From Saccoglossus kowalevskii (taxonomy: Eukaryota > Hemichordata > Enteropneusta > Harrimaniidae), in contig NW_003105111.1 of NCBI RefSeq assembly GCF_000003605.2, forward strand, positions 133,114 through 163,610: a DNA stretch of 30,497 bases, in the 5' to 3' direction. Position 1 is the stretch's first letter. Each line of letters begins with the position of its first letter. Shown in pieces: positions 21,801-26,851 of this stretch. The position numbers and the translations under genes are program-made. The notes under the pieces were generated by a model, which ran no database searches, was not told the DNA's origin, and saw only the letters and a program-made list of their open reading frames with translations.

Positions 21801-22045
21801 TTCATTACCAGCAAGAAAAAAAAACACATCAGGTTAAGCCATAGGAAGGCTCAATAACTTTTTAATGTATCTAATAATATTTTCCAGCCTGAGTCACATG
21901 ACCAAGACACACAGACATATTTTAATAGATATCATAACATTAATGCCGTACCTGACGGTCTTGGCACCTCTTGCTGCGTACTTCGGACTACGCTCAAAAC
22001 AATAAATATAATAAGTGGTATGAACAATTCAAATAAAACTGTAAT
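668..22045 (-). CDS. ABC transporter subfamily A, N-terminal half (partial gene, 12 internal exons)
   Basis: This is a multi-exon gene read right to left, joined as 22045-21952, 20960-20849, 15571-15438, 14994-14876, 11564-11169, 8287-8038, 6646-6503, 5717-5432, 4763-4649, 3816-3626, 2502-2352 and 875-668. All introns are GT..AG and all phases match, giving 733 codons plus 1 nt with no stop. Seen: helix 1 (residues about 2-20), a long soluble domain (about 21-515) with many N-X-S/T sequons, then five more hydrophobic helices (about 520-733). Family knowledge: ABCA proteins such as ABCA1, ABCA4 and ABCA12 share this topology and the motifs ALPSAG, PYPC, IVYEKE..LKE, MMKI.GL and WYIEAVFP. They export or flip phospholipids, sterols or retinoids at the plasma membrane or in vesicles. 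The nucleotide-binding domains and second half lie left of position 1, and the initiator exon is not found. I cannot assign a specific paralogue; the ABCA subfamily call is firm, the substrate unknown. Confidence 0.93.
938..1168. repeat. 32-bp minisatellite
   Basis: About seven tandem copies of a 32-bp unit running from TCACTGTAAAAGTAATCACA through GTTTACTGATCA, alternating GATCATC and GATTATC variants. It sits 60 bp upstream of ABCA exon L in gene orientation. The remaining intron to 2160 is AT-rich, with a degenerate dispersed repeat suspected at about 1780-2160. Confidence 0.9.
2161..2275. repeat. Dispersed-repeat tail: (GGAC)n tract plus hairpin
   Basis: A run of CGGACGGACGGACGGATGG is followed by an inverted-repeat stretch (CCCCTGTC...GACGGGG) and then GGGACTAATGA. 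The same arrangement, a tetranucleotide tract, then a hairpin, then GGGACTAA, ends the element at 6973-7938. This suggests the 3' end of one repeat family. Confidence 0.6.
2352..2502 (-). CDS. ABCA exon K: end of helix 4 and helix 5
   Basis: The acceptor is tttcag, the entry phase 2, the exit phase 0 and the donor GTAAGT. It encodes residues 614-664: [20 protein letters not shown], then [15 protein letters not shown] and SRLQKIIS. The FFS(K/R)A-x-L-(A/G)AA-x-GGI(I/V)Y block is a strongly conserved ABCA helix 4-5 loop, followed by helix 5. Confidence 0.94.
2503..3162. other. Intron J-K, proximal part; nothing recognised
   Basis: AT-rich intronic DNA between ABCA exons K and J. A plus-strand open frame at 2773-3054 begins with GTG rather than ATG and resembles nothing I know. 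No splice or homology support for a gene. Confidence 0.6.
3163..3557. mobile_element. About 395-bp inverted-repeat element
   Basis: The left end CAGGGGGTTTTCTA pairs with the reverse complement of the right end (CAAGGGTTTTTCTA), followed on both sides by AAGAGGG and GCAC. The interior is clearly richer in G+C than the flanks and has no coding capacity. ATAT lies just outside both ends and could be a target duplication, but this is weak. Probably a non-autonomous DNA transposon. Confidence 0.55.
3626..3816 (-). CDS. ABCA exon J: transmembrane helices 3 and 4
   Basis: The acceptor is ttcgtag, the entry phase 0, the exit phase 2 and the donor GTAAGA. It encodes residues 551-613, beginning [20 protein letters not shown]. 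This is the ABCA (M)MxIMGL...WxxWFI motif that starts helix 3 immediately after LKE. It continues through a second hydrophobic span ([20 protein letters not shown]). The leading Met is an internal residue, not a start. Confidence 0.95.
3817..4648. other. Intron I-J; nothing recognised
   Basis: AT-rich intron. A 75-codon plus-strand frame at 4266-4493 begins with ATG but shows no domain, signal or homology I can identify and is most likely a chance frame. Confidence 0.6.
4649..4763 (-). CDS. ABCA exon I: transmembrane helix 2
   Basis: The acceptor is ttccag, the entry phase 2, the exit phase 0 and the donor GTACAT. It encodes residues 512-550: [20 protein letters not shown], then [20 protein letters not shown] hydrophobic helix is followed by the charged I-V-Y-E-K-E-x-x-L-K-E signature found at the cytosolic end of helix 2 in essentially all ABCA transporters. 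Confidence 0.95.
5011..5222 (+). mobile_element. TACTGT-type MITE, copy 2
   Basis: Begins TACTGTAAAATACTTTATTT and ends with a matching inverted terminus closing in TTTGACAGTA. About 212 bp. It shares the interior AATTTATTTTCACTGATTTT block with copies 3 and 4. It lies in the intron between ABCA exons H and I. The TA at each terminus could be the target-site dinucleotide. Confidence 0.88.
5432..5717 (-). CDS. ABCA exon H: end of extracellular domain 1 (PYPC motif)
   Basis: The acceptor is ttctag, the entry phase 1, the exit phase 2 and the donor GTAAGT. It encodes residues 417-511. The last 40 residues contain [12 protein letters not shown] and [13 protein letters not shown], which match the ABCA (F)xYLQDxVExAI...(Q)xxPYPC(Y/F)VDD block just before helix 2. 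The first roughly 55 residues ([20 protein letters not shown] onward) have no clear counterpart in vertebrate ABCA1/4 as I recall them. An internal acceptor is possible, but none is needed because the full exon is open and in phase. Confidence 0.9.
5995..6190. repeat. Degenerate copy of the 'aaaatggccgcc' dispersed repeat
   Basis: Contains GGTATGTCAGAGATACAGCT, then AAACAAAATGGTCGCCCAATGGCCATTTGAATCTGATCGG-like sequence and a GGAAATGGTGAAAATG motif. The order and wording match 7240-7430 and, more weakly, 23885-24045. Boundaries approximate. Confidence 0.6.
6503..6646 (-). CDS. ABCA exon G: LPxHVxYxLxM segment
   Basis: The acceptor is tatcag, entry and exit are both phase 1, and the donor is GTATTG. 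It encodes residues 369-416: [20 protein letters not shown], then [11 protein letters not shown] and [12 protein letters not shown]. The LPxHVxYKxxMN core is among the best conserved stretches of the ABCA first extracellular domain (LP-HV-YKIRM in vertebrate members), followed as usual by a Trp-containing segment. Confidence 0.92.
6685..6972. repeat. Minisatellite, left part (about 31-bp units)
   Basis: Degenerate tandem units around ACTAAACCCACCTGTGGCTA followed by ACTGATACCA or ATATACCCA, period roughly 30-33 bp. The same array resumes at 7939-8025, so it is interrupted by the element between. Confidence 0.88.
6973..7938. repeat. Dispersed repeat element inserted in the minisatellite
   Basis: About 965 bp with internal duplications: the block around ACGGATCCAGAACTGAATTC occurs at 7251 and again at 7572 (offset 321 bp), each followed by AAAACAAAATGGCCGCCAGT. 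The block starting GTCCATGCATAACTGAGATC occurs twice about 262 bp apart. It ends in a (CGCA)n tract, then an inverted repeat (AGTCCC...GGGACT) and TAA. AAGTC borders both ends and may be a target duplication. The open frames inside (7014-7328, 7464-7691, 7550-7948) are by-products of the duplications and lack known domains. Confidence 0.75.
7939..8025. repeat. Minisatellite, right part (about 31-bp units)
   Basis: Continuation of the 6685-6972 array (CCACCTGTGGCTAACTGATA and related units), about three copies, ending 13 bp before the donor of ABCA exon F. Confidence 0.88.
8038..8287 (-). CDS. ABCA exon F: extracellular domain 1
   Basis: The acceptor is tttacag, the entry phase 0, the exit phase 1 and the donor GTGTGT. 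It encodes residues 286-368, from [20 protein letters not shown] to [11 protein letters not shown]. Sequons NTS, NFT and NYT are present. The RMVIA-GLVF junction with exon G corresponds to the (A/G)-x-V/I-F strand that precedes the LPxHVxYxIRM motif of ABCA proteins. The donor lies against a minisatellite (7939-8025). Confidence 0.9.
8508..8632 (+). mobile_element. TTAA-bounded MITE, copy 1 (internally shortened)
   Basis: Starts TTAAAGCAGGGGAGTCATCA and ends ACGACCCTCCCGTTTTAA. It shares CAGATGGCCATAGCGTGTCA with the other copies but lacks the central CATGAGCCTTTGCATTT part, giving about 125 bp against about 155-165 bp for complete copies. It lies in the E-F intron. Confidence 0.88.
8770..10033. 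repeat. 18-bp minisatellite array, 1.26 kb
   Basis: About 70 tandem copies of an 18-bp unit, GAATTGAATACTGATACT, with recurrent variants at two places: GAT, ACT, GGT or GCT at the variable triplet, and GAATTG, GCATCA or GCATCG at the start. Because 18 is a multiple of 3 and the unit lacks stops in several frames, long open frames appear on both strands (plus 8979-10037, minus 9059-10123), reading repeats such as NTDTEL or VFNSVS. The long plus-strand frame starts with TTG, not ATG, and lies inside an ABCA intron, so I treat it as non-coding. A 5-bp duplication near 8975 shifts the frame. Confidence 0.93.
10217..10371 (-). mobile_element. TTAA-bounded MITE, copy 2
   Basis: Begins TTAAATCGGGGGGTCGTCAC and ends with the inverse terminus CAGGTGACGACTCCCCCGCT followed by TTAA. 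The interior TTGTTTGTAAACAATGATAC is the reverse complement of the 13099 copy, so the copies occur in both orientations. No coding capacity. Confidence 0.9.
10372..11168. other. E-F intron next to exon E; nothing recognised
   Basis: AT-rich intron. Plus-strand frames at 10447-10692 and 10858-11040 begin with ATG but show no recognisable domain, no splice support and no repeat. I do not call them genes. Confidence 0.55.
11169..11564 (-). CDS. ABCA exon E: large extracellular-domain exon
   Basis: This exon is 396 nt (132 codons), phase 0 at both ends, with a cgatag acceptor and a GTGAGC donor. It encodes residues 154-285, starting [19 protein letters not shown] and ending [11 protein letters not shown]. 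Visible sequons include NHT, NVT, NWS and NTT, and two cysteines lie in SNVCNSQ and VLCGVN; both fit a secreted or luminal domain. It is the longest exon in the window. Homology is weaker here than in the membrane exons, but the long open frame and matching phases make it secure. Confidence 0.88.
11640..11800. repeat. Dispersed-repeat fragment
   Basis: Contains GGTACATACACACCAAGTAT (a phrase resembling the 'accaagtttca' repeats at 24780-25575) followed by CGGACACC and a short hairpin-like stretch AAGCTCCGCTCGACTAAGTC ending GGAGCTAAAAAT (AAGCTCC / GGAGCT pairing). This is the layout of a short interspersed repeat 3' end. Boundaries approximate. Confidence 0.5.
11801..12684. other. D-E intron; nothing recognised except a G13 tract
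   Basis: AT-rich intronic DNA. The one notable item is a run of 13 G at 12307-12319. The 62-codon frame across it (12216-12404) has no recognisable content. Confidence 0.6.
12685..12905. repeat. Degenerate 'accaggtttcactgaa' dispersed repeat
   Basis: Contains AAAGTACCAGGTTTCACTGA followed by ATTGAGATACC, matching phrases in 24780-25575 (AAGTACCAGATTTCACTGAA, TTGAGATACG). Boundaries approximate. Confidence 0.5.
13099..13262 (+). mobile_element. TTAA-bounded MITE, copy 3
   Basis: Begins TTAAAGCGGGGGTGTTGTCA and ends GTGACGACCCTCCCACTTTAA. About 164 bp, the most complete copy in this orientation, with interior CAGATGGCCATAGCGTGTCA, TTGTTTACAAACAAGCGTCT and CCCATGAGCCTTTGCATTTT. Confidence 0.92.
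13263..14460. other. D-E intron; no gene, C10 tract
   Basis: AT-rich intron with a run of 10 C at 13764-13773. A minus-strand stretch at about 13870-13920 has an exon-like look but does not fit the reading frame. The 61-codon frame at 14068-14253 is featureless. Confidence 0.6.
14461..14596. mobile_element. 136-bp inverted-repeat element
   Basis: A perfect 16-bp terminal inverted repeat, ATAAGGTTATTACGAA, occurs at 14461-14476 and inverted at 14581-14596; similarity extends imperfectly a further 10-15 bp inward. The interior is relatively G+C rich (GACCGACGCGCAGTGGAGGT) with no coding capacity. It looks like a MITE or a hairpin-forming insertion in the D-E intron. No other copy was noticed in the window. 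Confidence 0.8.
14876..14994 (-). CDS. ABCA exon D: extracellular domain 1
   Basis: The acceptor is tttgcag, the entry phase 1, the exit phase 0 and the donor GTAAGA. It encodes residues 114-153, starting [18 protein letters not shown] and ending [13 protein letters not shown]. Splicing straight to exon E keeps the frame (LQ joined to TLEEQLDW), so no exon is required in the 3.3 kb between them. Confidence 0.85.
15438..15571 (-). CDS. ABCA exon C: extracellular domain 1
   Basis: The acceptor is ttttag, the entry phase 2, the exit phase 1 and the donor GTACAG. It encodes residues 69-113, beginning [20 protein letters not shown] and ending in [11 protein letters not shown]. It is amphipathic and helical in character, as expected for this part of the ABCA extracellular domain, where sequence conservation is low. 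Assignment rests on phase continuity with exons B and D and an intact frame more than on strong motif identity. Confidence 0.85.
15710..15810. repeat. Dispersed repeat pair member (with 28665-28760)
   Basis: AACCATTTCATCACCAGTTC, then CACAAAATAGTACTGTTTATAGTCTGCACTTTCCTTTAGAA-like sequence, matches 28665-28760 phrase by phrase (TTTTCACCACCAGTTCACTC ... AAAATAGTCTCATTTATAGT). A low-copy dispersed repeat of unknown type; boundaries approximate. Confidence 0.6.
15811..17214. other. B-C intron; nothing recognised
   Basis: AT-rich intron with no splice-consistent exon, no RNA gene and no repeat that I could identify. The 78-codon minus-strand frame at 16518-16754 has no recognisable domain. Confidence 0.6.
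17215..17403. mobile_element. TACTGT-type MITE, second family, copy 1
   Basis: Begins TACTGTAAAACCATTTAATT and ends AATAATTAATGTCTTTACAGTA. It shares the end sequence AGTGAATAATTAAT...TTTACAGTA with the copy at 21489, but has a different interior from the 401/5011/19032/22180 family. Confidence 0.75.
17921..18136. repeat. 70-bp tandem triplication
   Basis: Three near-identical units of 70-71 bp containing TTGCTCCCAGGGTATTGAAA followed by TGTTGCAAGGGAAATTGA; the core begins at 17951, 18021 and 18092. It opens two overlapping minus-strand frames (17881-18236) that I regard as artefacts. Confidence 0.9.
18137..19031. other. B-C intron; nothing recognised
   Basis: AT-rich, low-complexity intron without supportable exons or repeats. 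Confidence 0.6.
19032..19233 (+). mobile_element. TACTGT-type MITE, copy 3
   Basis: Begins AACTGTGGAATACTTTATTT and ends AATAAAGTATTCTACAGTA. The termini form an inverted repeat of nearly 40 bp (GAATACTTTATTTTAGCTGG against GAATACTTTATTTTCGCTTGG). The interior TATAGGGAAAAAAGTATATT is nearly identical to copy 4. Confidence 0.9.
19640..19745. repeat. 'tatgcaaat...ttaatatgca' dispersed-repeat fragment
   Basis: Contains ACTAATCATGTCTTAACAAA and ATTATGCAAATCAGCTATTT followed by AATATGCAC, matching units in 24780-25575. Its sister fragment at 20640-20735 lies on the other side of the inverted-repeat element at 19755-20575. Confidence 0.65.
19755..20575. mobile_element. Candidate about 820-bp inverted-repeat element
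   Basis: The left end TTTACGTGACAGCATTTTAT followed by TGGAGCC pairs with the reverse complement of the right end, TTCACACGGCAGCATTCTAT followed by CGGAGCC. Inside, GAGCATTGAGCTAGAAAG (20253-20270) is repeated inverted near 20311-20329, giving an 18-bp stem with one mismatch. Small frames (19771-19977, 20043-20294, 20368-20601) show no transposase motif. It is richer in G+C than its surroundings. Probably a non-autonomous DNA transposon; boundaries are approximate and no target duplication is established. Confidence 0.5.
20640..20735. repeat. 'tatgcaaat...ttaatatgca' dispersed-repeat fragment
   Basis: AATTAATATGCAAATTAGCT followed by ACTTAATATGCATGG and AAAAGTAATCATATCTCAA matches the repeat family at 24780-25575. 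It ends about 115 bp from the exon B donor. Confidence 0.65.
20849..20960 (-). CDS. ABCA exon B: start of extracellular domain 1
   Basis: The acceptor is ttgcag, the entry phase 1, the exit phase 2 and the donor GTAAGT. It encodes residues 32-68 of the joined protein, beginning [20 protein letters not shown] and continuing [17 protein letters not shown]. The (A/M)PSAG-x-(L/I)P...C segment just after helix 1 is typical of ABCA1/ABCA4-type proteins and supports both frame and family. The intron to exon C is the longest here, about 5.3 kb. Confidence 0.9.
20961..21488. other. A-B intron; nothing recognised
   Basis: AT-rich intron between exons B and A. A long minus-strand open frame across exon B (20720-21076) is mostly intron read-through and should not be taken as a gene boundary. 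Confidence 0.6.
21489..21699. mobile_element. TACTGT-type MITE, second family, copy 2
   Basis: Begins TACTGTAAAATGACTAATTT and ends AATAATTAATCCTTTTACAGTA; internal inverted motifs TTCACTGGGTTTAAATTTCG and AAATTAAAACCCAGTGAATA pair. About 211 bp. It lies 250 bp from ABCA exon A. Confidence 0.85.
21952..22045 (-). CDS. ABCA exon A: transmembrane helix 1
   Basis: The exon starts in phase 0 after a ttcag acceptor and ends in phase 1 before GTACGG. It encodes 31 residues beginning [20 protein letters not shown], then [11 protein letters not shown]. In ABCA1-type proteins this exon directly follows the short cytosolic N-terminal exon and carries the first membrane helix, whose end faces the extracellular or luminal side. 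The segment has no Met, so another coding exon must lie upstream (higher coordinates). Confidence 0.9.
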
Positions 22046-22179
22046 CTGAAATAGAACAATTTTTAAATGTAAAATATTGAAATCTATATATATTGCAAAT
22101 TATTTTTTAAAAAAAATGAAAATGGGGTAATGCATCTGCTGGTTCATGCACATATCAACTCCTTGTTTTGAAATACAAA

Positions 22180-22389
22180 TACTGTGGAATACTTTAAATT
22201 TCGCTGGAATTAATTTTCGCTGAAAAGGCTTTTTGGGCATTTTGTATGGATTTTATTTTCACTGATTTTTGATGAGTTTAATGTGAAATATAGGGAAAAA
22301 AAGTATATTCGCTGGATTTTATTTTCACGGAATCATCCCTAGAAAATAGCGAAAATAAATTCCAAGCAAAAATAAAGTATTCTACAGTA
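22180..22389 (+). mobile_element. TACTGT-type MITE, copy 4
   Basis: Begins TACTGTGGAATACTTTAAAT and ends AATAAAGTATTCTACAGTA. The interior ATTTTATTTTCACTGATTTT and TATAGGGAAAAAAAGTATAT match copy 3 closely, suggesting relatively recent spread. It lies upstream of exon A, in intron 1 or the 5' flank. Confidence 0.9.
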
Positions 22390-22962
22390 TTCATGACAAC
22401 AATTCTACCCATATTTTAATCAATATTCTAATTCACTTGGCAATCAGGTAAGAGACTGGAGTTGTGATCGAGAAAGCAATGAAACATACTCCATATCAGA
22501 TATGATACGAAATACGAATCCCAGCCATCACCATCAGTAAATGAATAAAGGTTTCATCCAGGGCAGGAGGTTAAACAGTTTTTTCTTAATTGGGAGACTT
22601 CCCTTCTTATTTCCACACAAAGAGGTCTTAACAAGCCTCAATGAGTTTTCTATGTCTTTGTTTTCAAATACATAAAGATTAAGAATAGGCATGGCTATAA
22701 CGAAAACAAAATTACGTTTCTGATCAGTGTGTGCAGCACCAACAAAAGTGCAAGCAATCTTTGTTTTTTTTTGTTTACTTCCCCACTGCACAGTTGAATA
22801 TTTAAGCTCAAAAAAAAAATGATTAGAAGGGCAAGTACAGCTATATGTTATGGTCATATTACATCGTATTCTCACTAATCCTGTAAACAATAATATTTTC
22901 TTGGTTCATGTGCTCTTCTATTGAAGATGCACTTCTAACAAATGTGTATGGTTCTGTAAAAA
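22390..22962. other. Upstream intron or flank; nothing recognised
   Basis: A 118-codon minus-strand frame (22534-22890) was examined as a possible first ABCA coding exon and does not carry the expected short WKN-(x)n-RKR type N-terminal motif followed by a donor. No known domain is recognisable in it. Confidence 0.55.
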
Positions 22963-23206
22963 AGAAATTCTTTTAAACTGATTTCACAGTGCAAAATGAA
23001 TTTCTTATAAACAGTCTTTCATTCCTAATTTCACAGCGCAAAATAAATTTCTTTTAAACAGTCTTATTCCTAATTTCACAGTGCAAAATGAATTTCTTTT
23101 AAACAGTCTGTTATTCCTAATTTTACAGCACAAAATAAATTTCTTTTAATCTGTCTTTTTTTATAATTTCACAGTGCACAATAAATTTCTTTTAAACTGT
23201 CTTTTA
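22963..23206. repeat. About 57-bp tandem repeat, 4-5 copies
   Basis: Units contain AATTTCTTTTAAACAGTCTT followed by ATTCCTAATTTCACAGTGCA; lengths vary between roughly 50 and 60 bp and copies diverge at the edges. No coding content. Confidence 0.85.
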
Positions 23207-23884
23207 TTTATACAATTGCAAAATAACTAAACTAAAACTAAGATTTCAGTGAAAAAACAAAATCATACAATATAGGTGTTGTTTGCTTAACCCCCCCCCC
23301 CTCTCTCATCTTTCCTATAGAGGTCACTAGGGCAAGTACTCTGTCTGACCATGTCAAGCAAAGGTATTAAAAATCACACACCTTCCTGTGAATGCAATGC
23401 AATTCCTAATGTCTGCTTTTTAATACATGCGTGTGCCTGCATTTAAAGGTGTTTACCAGTCAAATACTGCTTTGTACCAAGCTTTATAACACTACAATAC
23501 CCGATGTCAAGCAAATGGCAAGGAAAGCAAGTAATTGGAAGGTTGACCCTTCAGACACCACACCTACATGTATTGCCGTACCCTGGATGCATACTTTGAA
23601 TAAGAAATCCCCCATTGTCAAAATTCTGCTGTTGTTATTTTTGTTTTGTTTTTTACGAAAATAACAATAGCTATTTTTGACCATGAGTTCAGACAATCCA
23701 TATATAGGGACAATACTGATTGACATTAGATAGAATCATGAGTAAAGAGAAACAATCAAGTCGTATCATGACATGACAGAATTCCCGCTGTTTAACAGTA
23801 AACAATGAAACACTATTTTGAATCAGAACTTAACCAAATAGACATACATGCAAGTACACGTAAGTGTGAAATATAGTTGTAAAG
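23207..23884. other. Upstream intron or flank; nothing recognised, C11 tract
   Basis: Contains a run of 11 C at 23291-23301 followed by CTCTCTC. Overlapping small frames on both strands at 23431-23726 show no recognisable domain. Confidence 0.55.
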
Positions 23885-24045
23885 TTTAATTGCAATCAGT
23901 CGAGGCATGTCAGAGACATGACTCTGAAACAAAATCAGTCATTATTACAAATTTCTATCATTTGGCCATTTTTAATTCGATCTGAAACAGTATATGGTAC
24001 CTTATTTTCTATGTATGTATCAATTTAAAATTCACACATTTTCTT
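23885..24045. repeat. Degenerate copy of the 'aaaatggccgcc' dispersed repeat
   Basis: AGGCATGTCAGAGACATGAC, then CTGAAACAAAATCAGTC and ATTTGGCCATTTTTAATTCG followed by ATCTGAAAC, parallels 5995-6190. Boundaries approximate. Confidence 0.5.
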
Positions 24046-24779
24046 ACAAAATTATTTACACATTTGACTTTATGGTGTAAAAATTATTAGGGTTGAAGTC
24101 AAGATCTTCATTTTTATCTTTGTTGTGATTGTTTTCAATTGTACAAAAACTTTTGACGCAAAGCAGCTTCAGTCGTGATTCTTTGAACTGAAACAAGGTC
24201 ATCTGATCCGACAGGTCAAGTCCTGTTATTAACCAATCAGAATGCCGTGTCGGATGCAATTCTCTGAGAATTTCTGATTATGTCGAGGGTAAATTGAGTG
24301 TGGAAGTATTTAACACCTTTCGCAGCTGTCAACAGATCGTGTCAAAACATAGTTTTATACTCGTTCACATCTCATTCACAATAGTTACCATAGACACTAA
24401 TTATTCAGAAACGTAAAAACTATGTTCGATGGCATTTCAGAAGCTACTTGCTTGAAGCTACAGAGATATAGATAACTTCTGTATTCCAACATTGGGTTCA
24501 TTGTGAGTAATCATGGAACAAAGGAGTACGAACAATGTTGCGTTGTTGCGAGTATTGGAGGCCTATTTAAAATACATTCAAGAAGCTCGGCAACTAATAT
24601 TTGTCTGCTATTTGAGATGCACAACATGAAGCATTGTGAGCCACATTATTGAAGTTTATAATACTCAAAGAAAATAAATGTAATTGTACATTCTGGGGTT
24701 TTCAGACTAATTTACTTGGGAGCATCTGTTCTCTACCATAAGTTCAATTTAAATCTGATTTCTTAAAAAATCAGAAAAT

Positions 24780-25575
24780 GGCTAATACGTAATCACTATG
24801 AACGGTTTTCTACATTACATTATTCTCGTCTGTGGGTTACCCTCAGACCATCCAAGTACCAGATTTCACTGAAATGCAAGGAGAATGCATATTTATGCAA
24901 ATTAGGTAATCAGTATGCTCGAATTTCAAACCAAAACTAATCAAGTCTTTAGCATTGTCATCGGGCATTTATATACCAAGTCTGATTGAAATGCAATAAT
25001 TGTTTTTTTGAGATACGTGTATAGGTGGAAAATTGACTAATTATTATGCAAATTAGGAACTTAATATGTAGGCACTTCAACCCCAAATTAATCATGTCAC
25101 ATATAGGCACCTATACACCAAGTTTCAATACAATGTGATGAATAATTCTTGAAAAGTTGGAGGGAAAGCTGAAAATTATTATGCAAATTAGGTATTAATA
25201 ATTATTAATATACACGTTTTTAAACCCAAAACTAAATGCATTCTTTAAGAGCATTTATGTAGCAAGATTCATTGAAATGTGATGATTATTGGTACTACTT
25301 TTCATATGCACAAATTTTAAATCAAAACTGATCAGGTCTACGCATTGTCATATTGTAGTATTAAGTACCAAGTTAAGTACCAATGAAAATTAGAAGATCA
25401 TTACCAGAGTTAGAAAAGTTGAAAATTGATCTATGATTATGCAAATTAGGTAATTAATATGCACATGAATTAACCCTGAGTATCTATATACCAAGTTTCA
25501 TTGAAATCTGACCAGCAGTTCTTGAGATACTGGTGAAACAGACATACAGACAGAGTAACTCTAAACACTCCCATT
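24780..25575. repeat. Degenerate tandem repeat element (TATGCAAATTAGG units)
   Basis: Four to five degenerate units of roughly 130-180 bp, most carrying TATGCAAATTAGGTAATTAA, a phrase like AAACTAATCAAGTC, and ACCAAGTTTCATTGAAAT. The last unit ends with TTGAGATACTGGTGAAACAG and a run of GACATACAGACAGAG. I recognise this as a style of dispersed repeat seen in marine invertebrate genomes but cannot name the family. No coding frames. Confidence 0.75.
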
Positions 25576-26116
25576 GTATGTGAAGCACTTACATGCCAAC
25601 CACAATCATCAGCAATGAAACACATTTTACACGAAAATTTTAATAAAAAATATCTTTATTTTCAAGTTTAAATCCTCTTTCGATGCCCAGTAAATGACAA
25701 AACACAATTTGTTATGAATGTCTGAAAATAAGGTGTGGGTTTTTACCCAGGGAGGGGGCTTATGACTGGGAAAGTATCGTATAATGTGTTTCAACTGGGT
25801 AATTAAGGTTGGGTAGATTTAAGAATGACTGCAGTGTTTGTCCAGCATTGAACACAATGAGTTACAAAGCTTCCATTAAATGGATTTTATAGTAGGACTA
25901 TACAACTCTTAAACATTTCATTTAAATTTTTACTATCACGGGGGGTTTTCCTCCGGTCATTTACCCCACTTCCAGACCATCCTGACCCCCTATTAAGATT
26001 AATTAAGATCAGCATTGTCACAACAATAATACCGGCCAGACGATCACTGCACTCCACTTTTGGAATTTTGTTTGACCCAAACCCAGGTGCTCTCAAGGCC
26101 TCCTGTTTAATTGTTG
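25576..26116. other. Upstream intron or flank; nothing recognised
   Basis: Mixed-composition DNA including a short relatively G+C-rich stretch (25940-25995). The 69-codon minus-strand frame at 25887-26096 is featureless. Confidence 0.55.
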
Positions 26117-26117
26117 T

Positions 26118-26220
26118 GAATAGAATAGAATAGAATAGAATAGAATAGAATAGAATAGAATAGAATAGAATAGAATAGAATAGAATAGAATAGAATAGAA
26201 TAGAATAGAATAGAATAGAA
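26118..26220. repeat. (GAATA)n pentanucleotide microsatellite
   Basis: About 20 uninterrupted copies of a 5-bp unit (GAATA/AATAG). The apparent absence of interruptions suggests a young, length-variable locus. Confidence 0.97.
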
Positions 26221-26689
26221 CACCATAAAAAAAATGTGACATATTTACATGTATTTTATAATAGTTATATAATACATGTAGTTTTATAATAGTTTTTTTG
26301 GGGGGTTTTCTTTGATAATGTAATGTTGTTTTGGTCGTTCATTATTTGTATGAATTATTCATGGATGCATATCTAGGAATTCATTTGTCATTTTGCATAT
26401 ATGGTACAGTCTTCAATTGTGTTCACACATTCTATTCTGTAGTGCGATTTTAGGTCCTTGATGTCAACCTACTTTAATATTCAGTTTGTGGCAACTCATT
26501 CTAAGTCACGTAAAGAACCCTTTTTCTGTCATCAAGTTTCTATAAATAAGTTTCTTGTTAAATGTTGTATAATGTACATGTATGTATAATTTTTTTCAAT
26601 TTATTGTCGGTTTTTTTGATCATATCTTCCACCAGTCACATAAAATGCACACTCTATTAATAGAGCAAAATATTGCACCAATTTTTCTC
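26221..26689. other. Upstream intron or flank; nothing recognised
   Basis: AT-rich DNA with homopolymer runs and no supportable gene or repeat. Confidence 0.55.
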
Positions 26690-26851
26690 TTAAAGCGAGA
26701 GGGTCGTCACCTGCGCACGCGTGGAAATTGATTTCAAAGCGACAATAACAACACATGCTAAAAACAAAGGCTCATGGGTAGACACTTGTTTGTAAACAAT
26801 GACACGCTATGGCCATCTGATGCATGCACATGTGACGACTCCCCAGCTTTT
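26690..26851 (-). mobile_element. TTAA-bounded MITE, copy 4
   Basis: Begins TTAAAGCGAGAGGGTCGTCA; the right end is CATGTGACGACTCCCCAGCT followed by TTTATA, so the right TTAA has decayed. The interior TTGTTTGTAAACAATGACAC and CGCTATGGCCATCTGATGCA put it in the same orientation as the 10217 and 29572 copies. Confidence 0.9.

Noticed and set aside
22534-22890. 118-codon minus-strand frame as the first ABCA coding exon or a separate gene
   Set aside because: It has an ATG but no cytosolic WKN/RKR-type motif before a donor, no hydrophobic or domain pattern I recognise, and no support from neighbouring splice sites.
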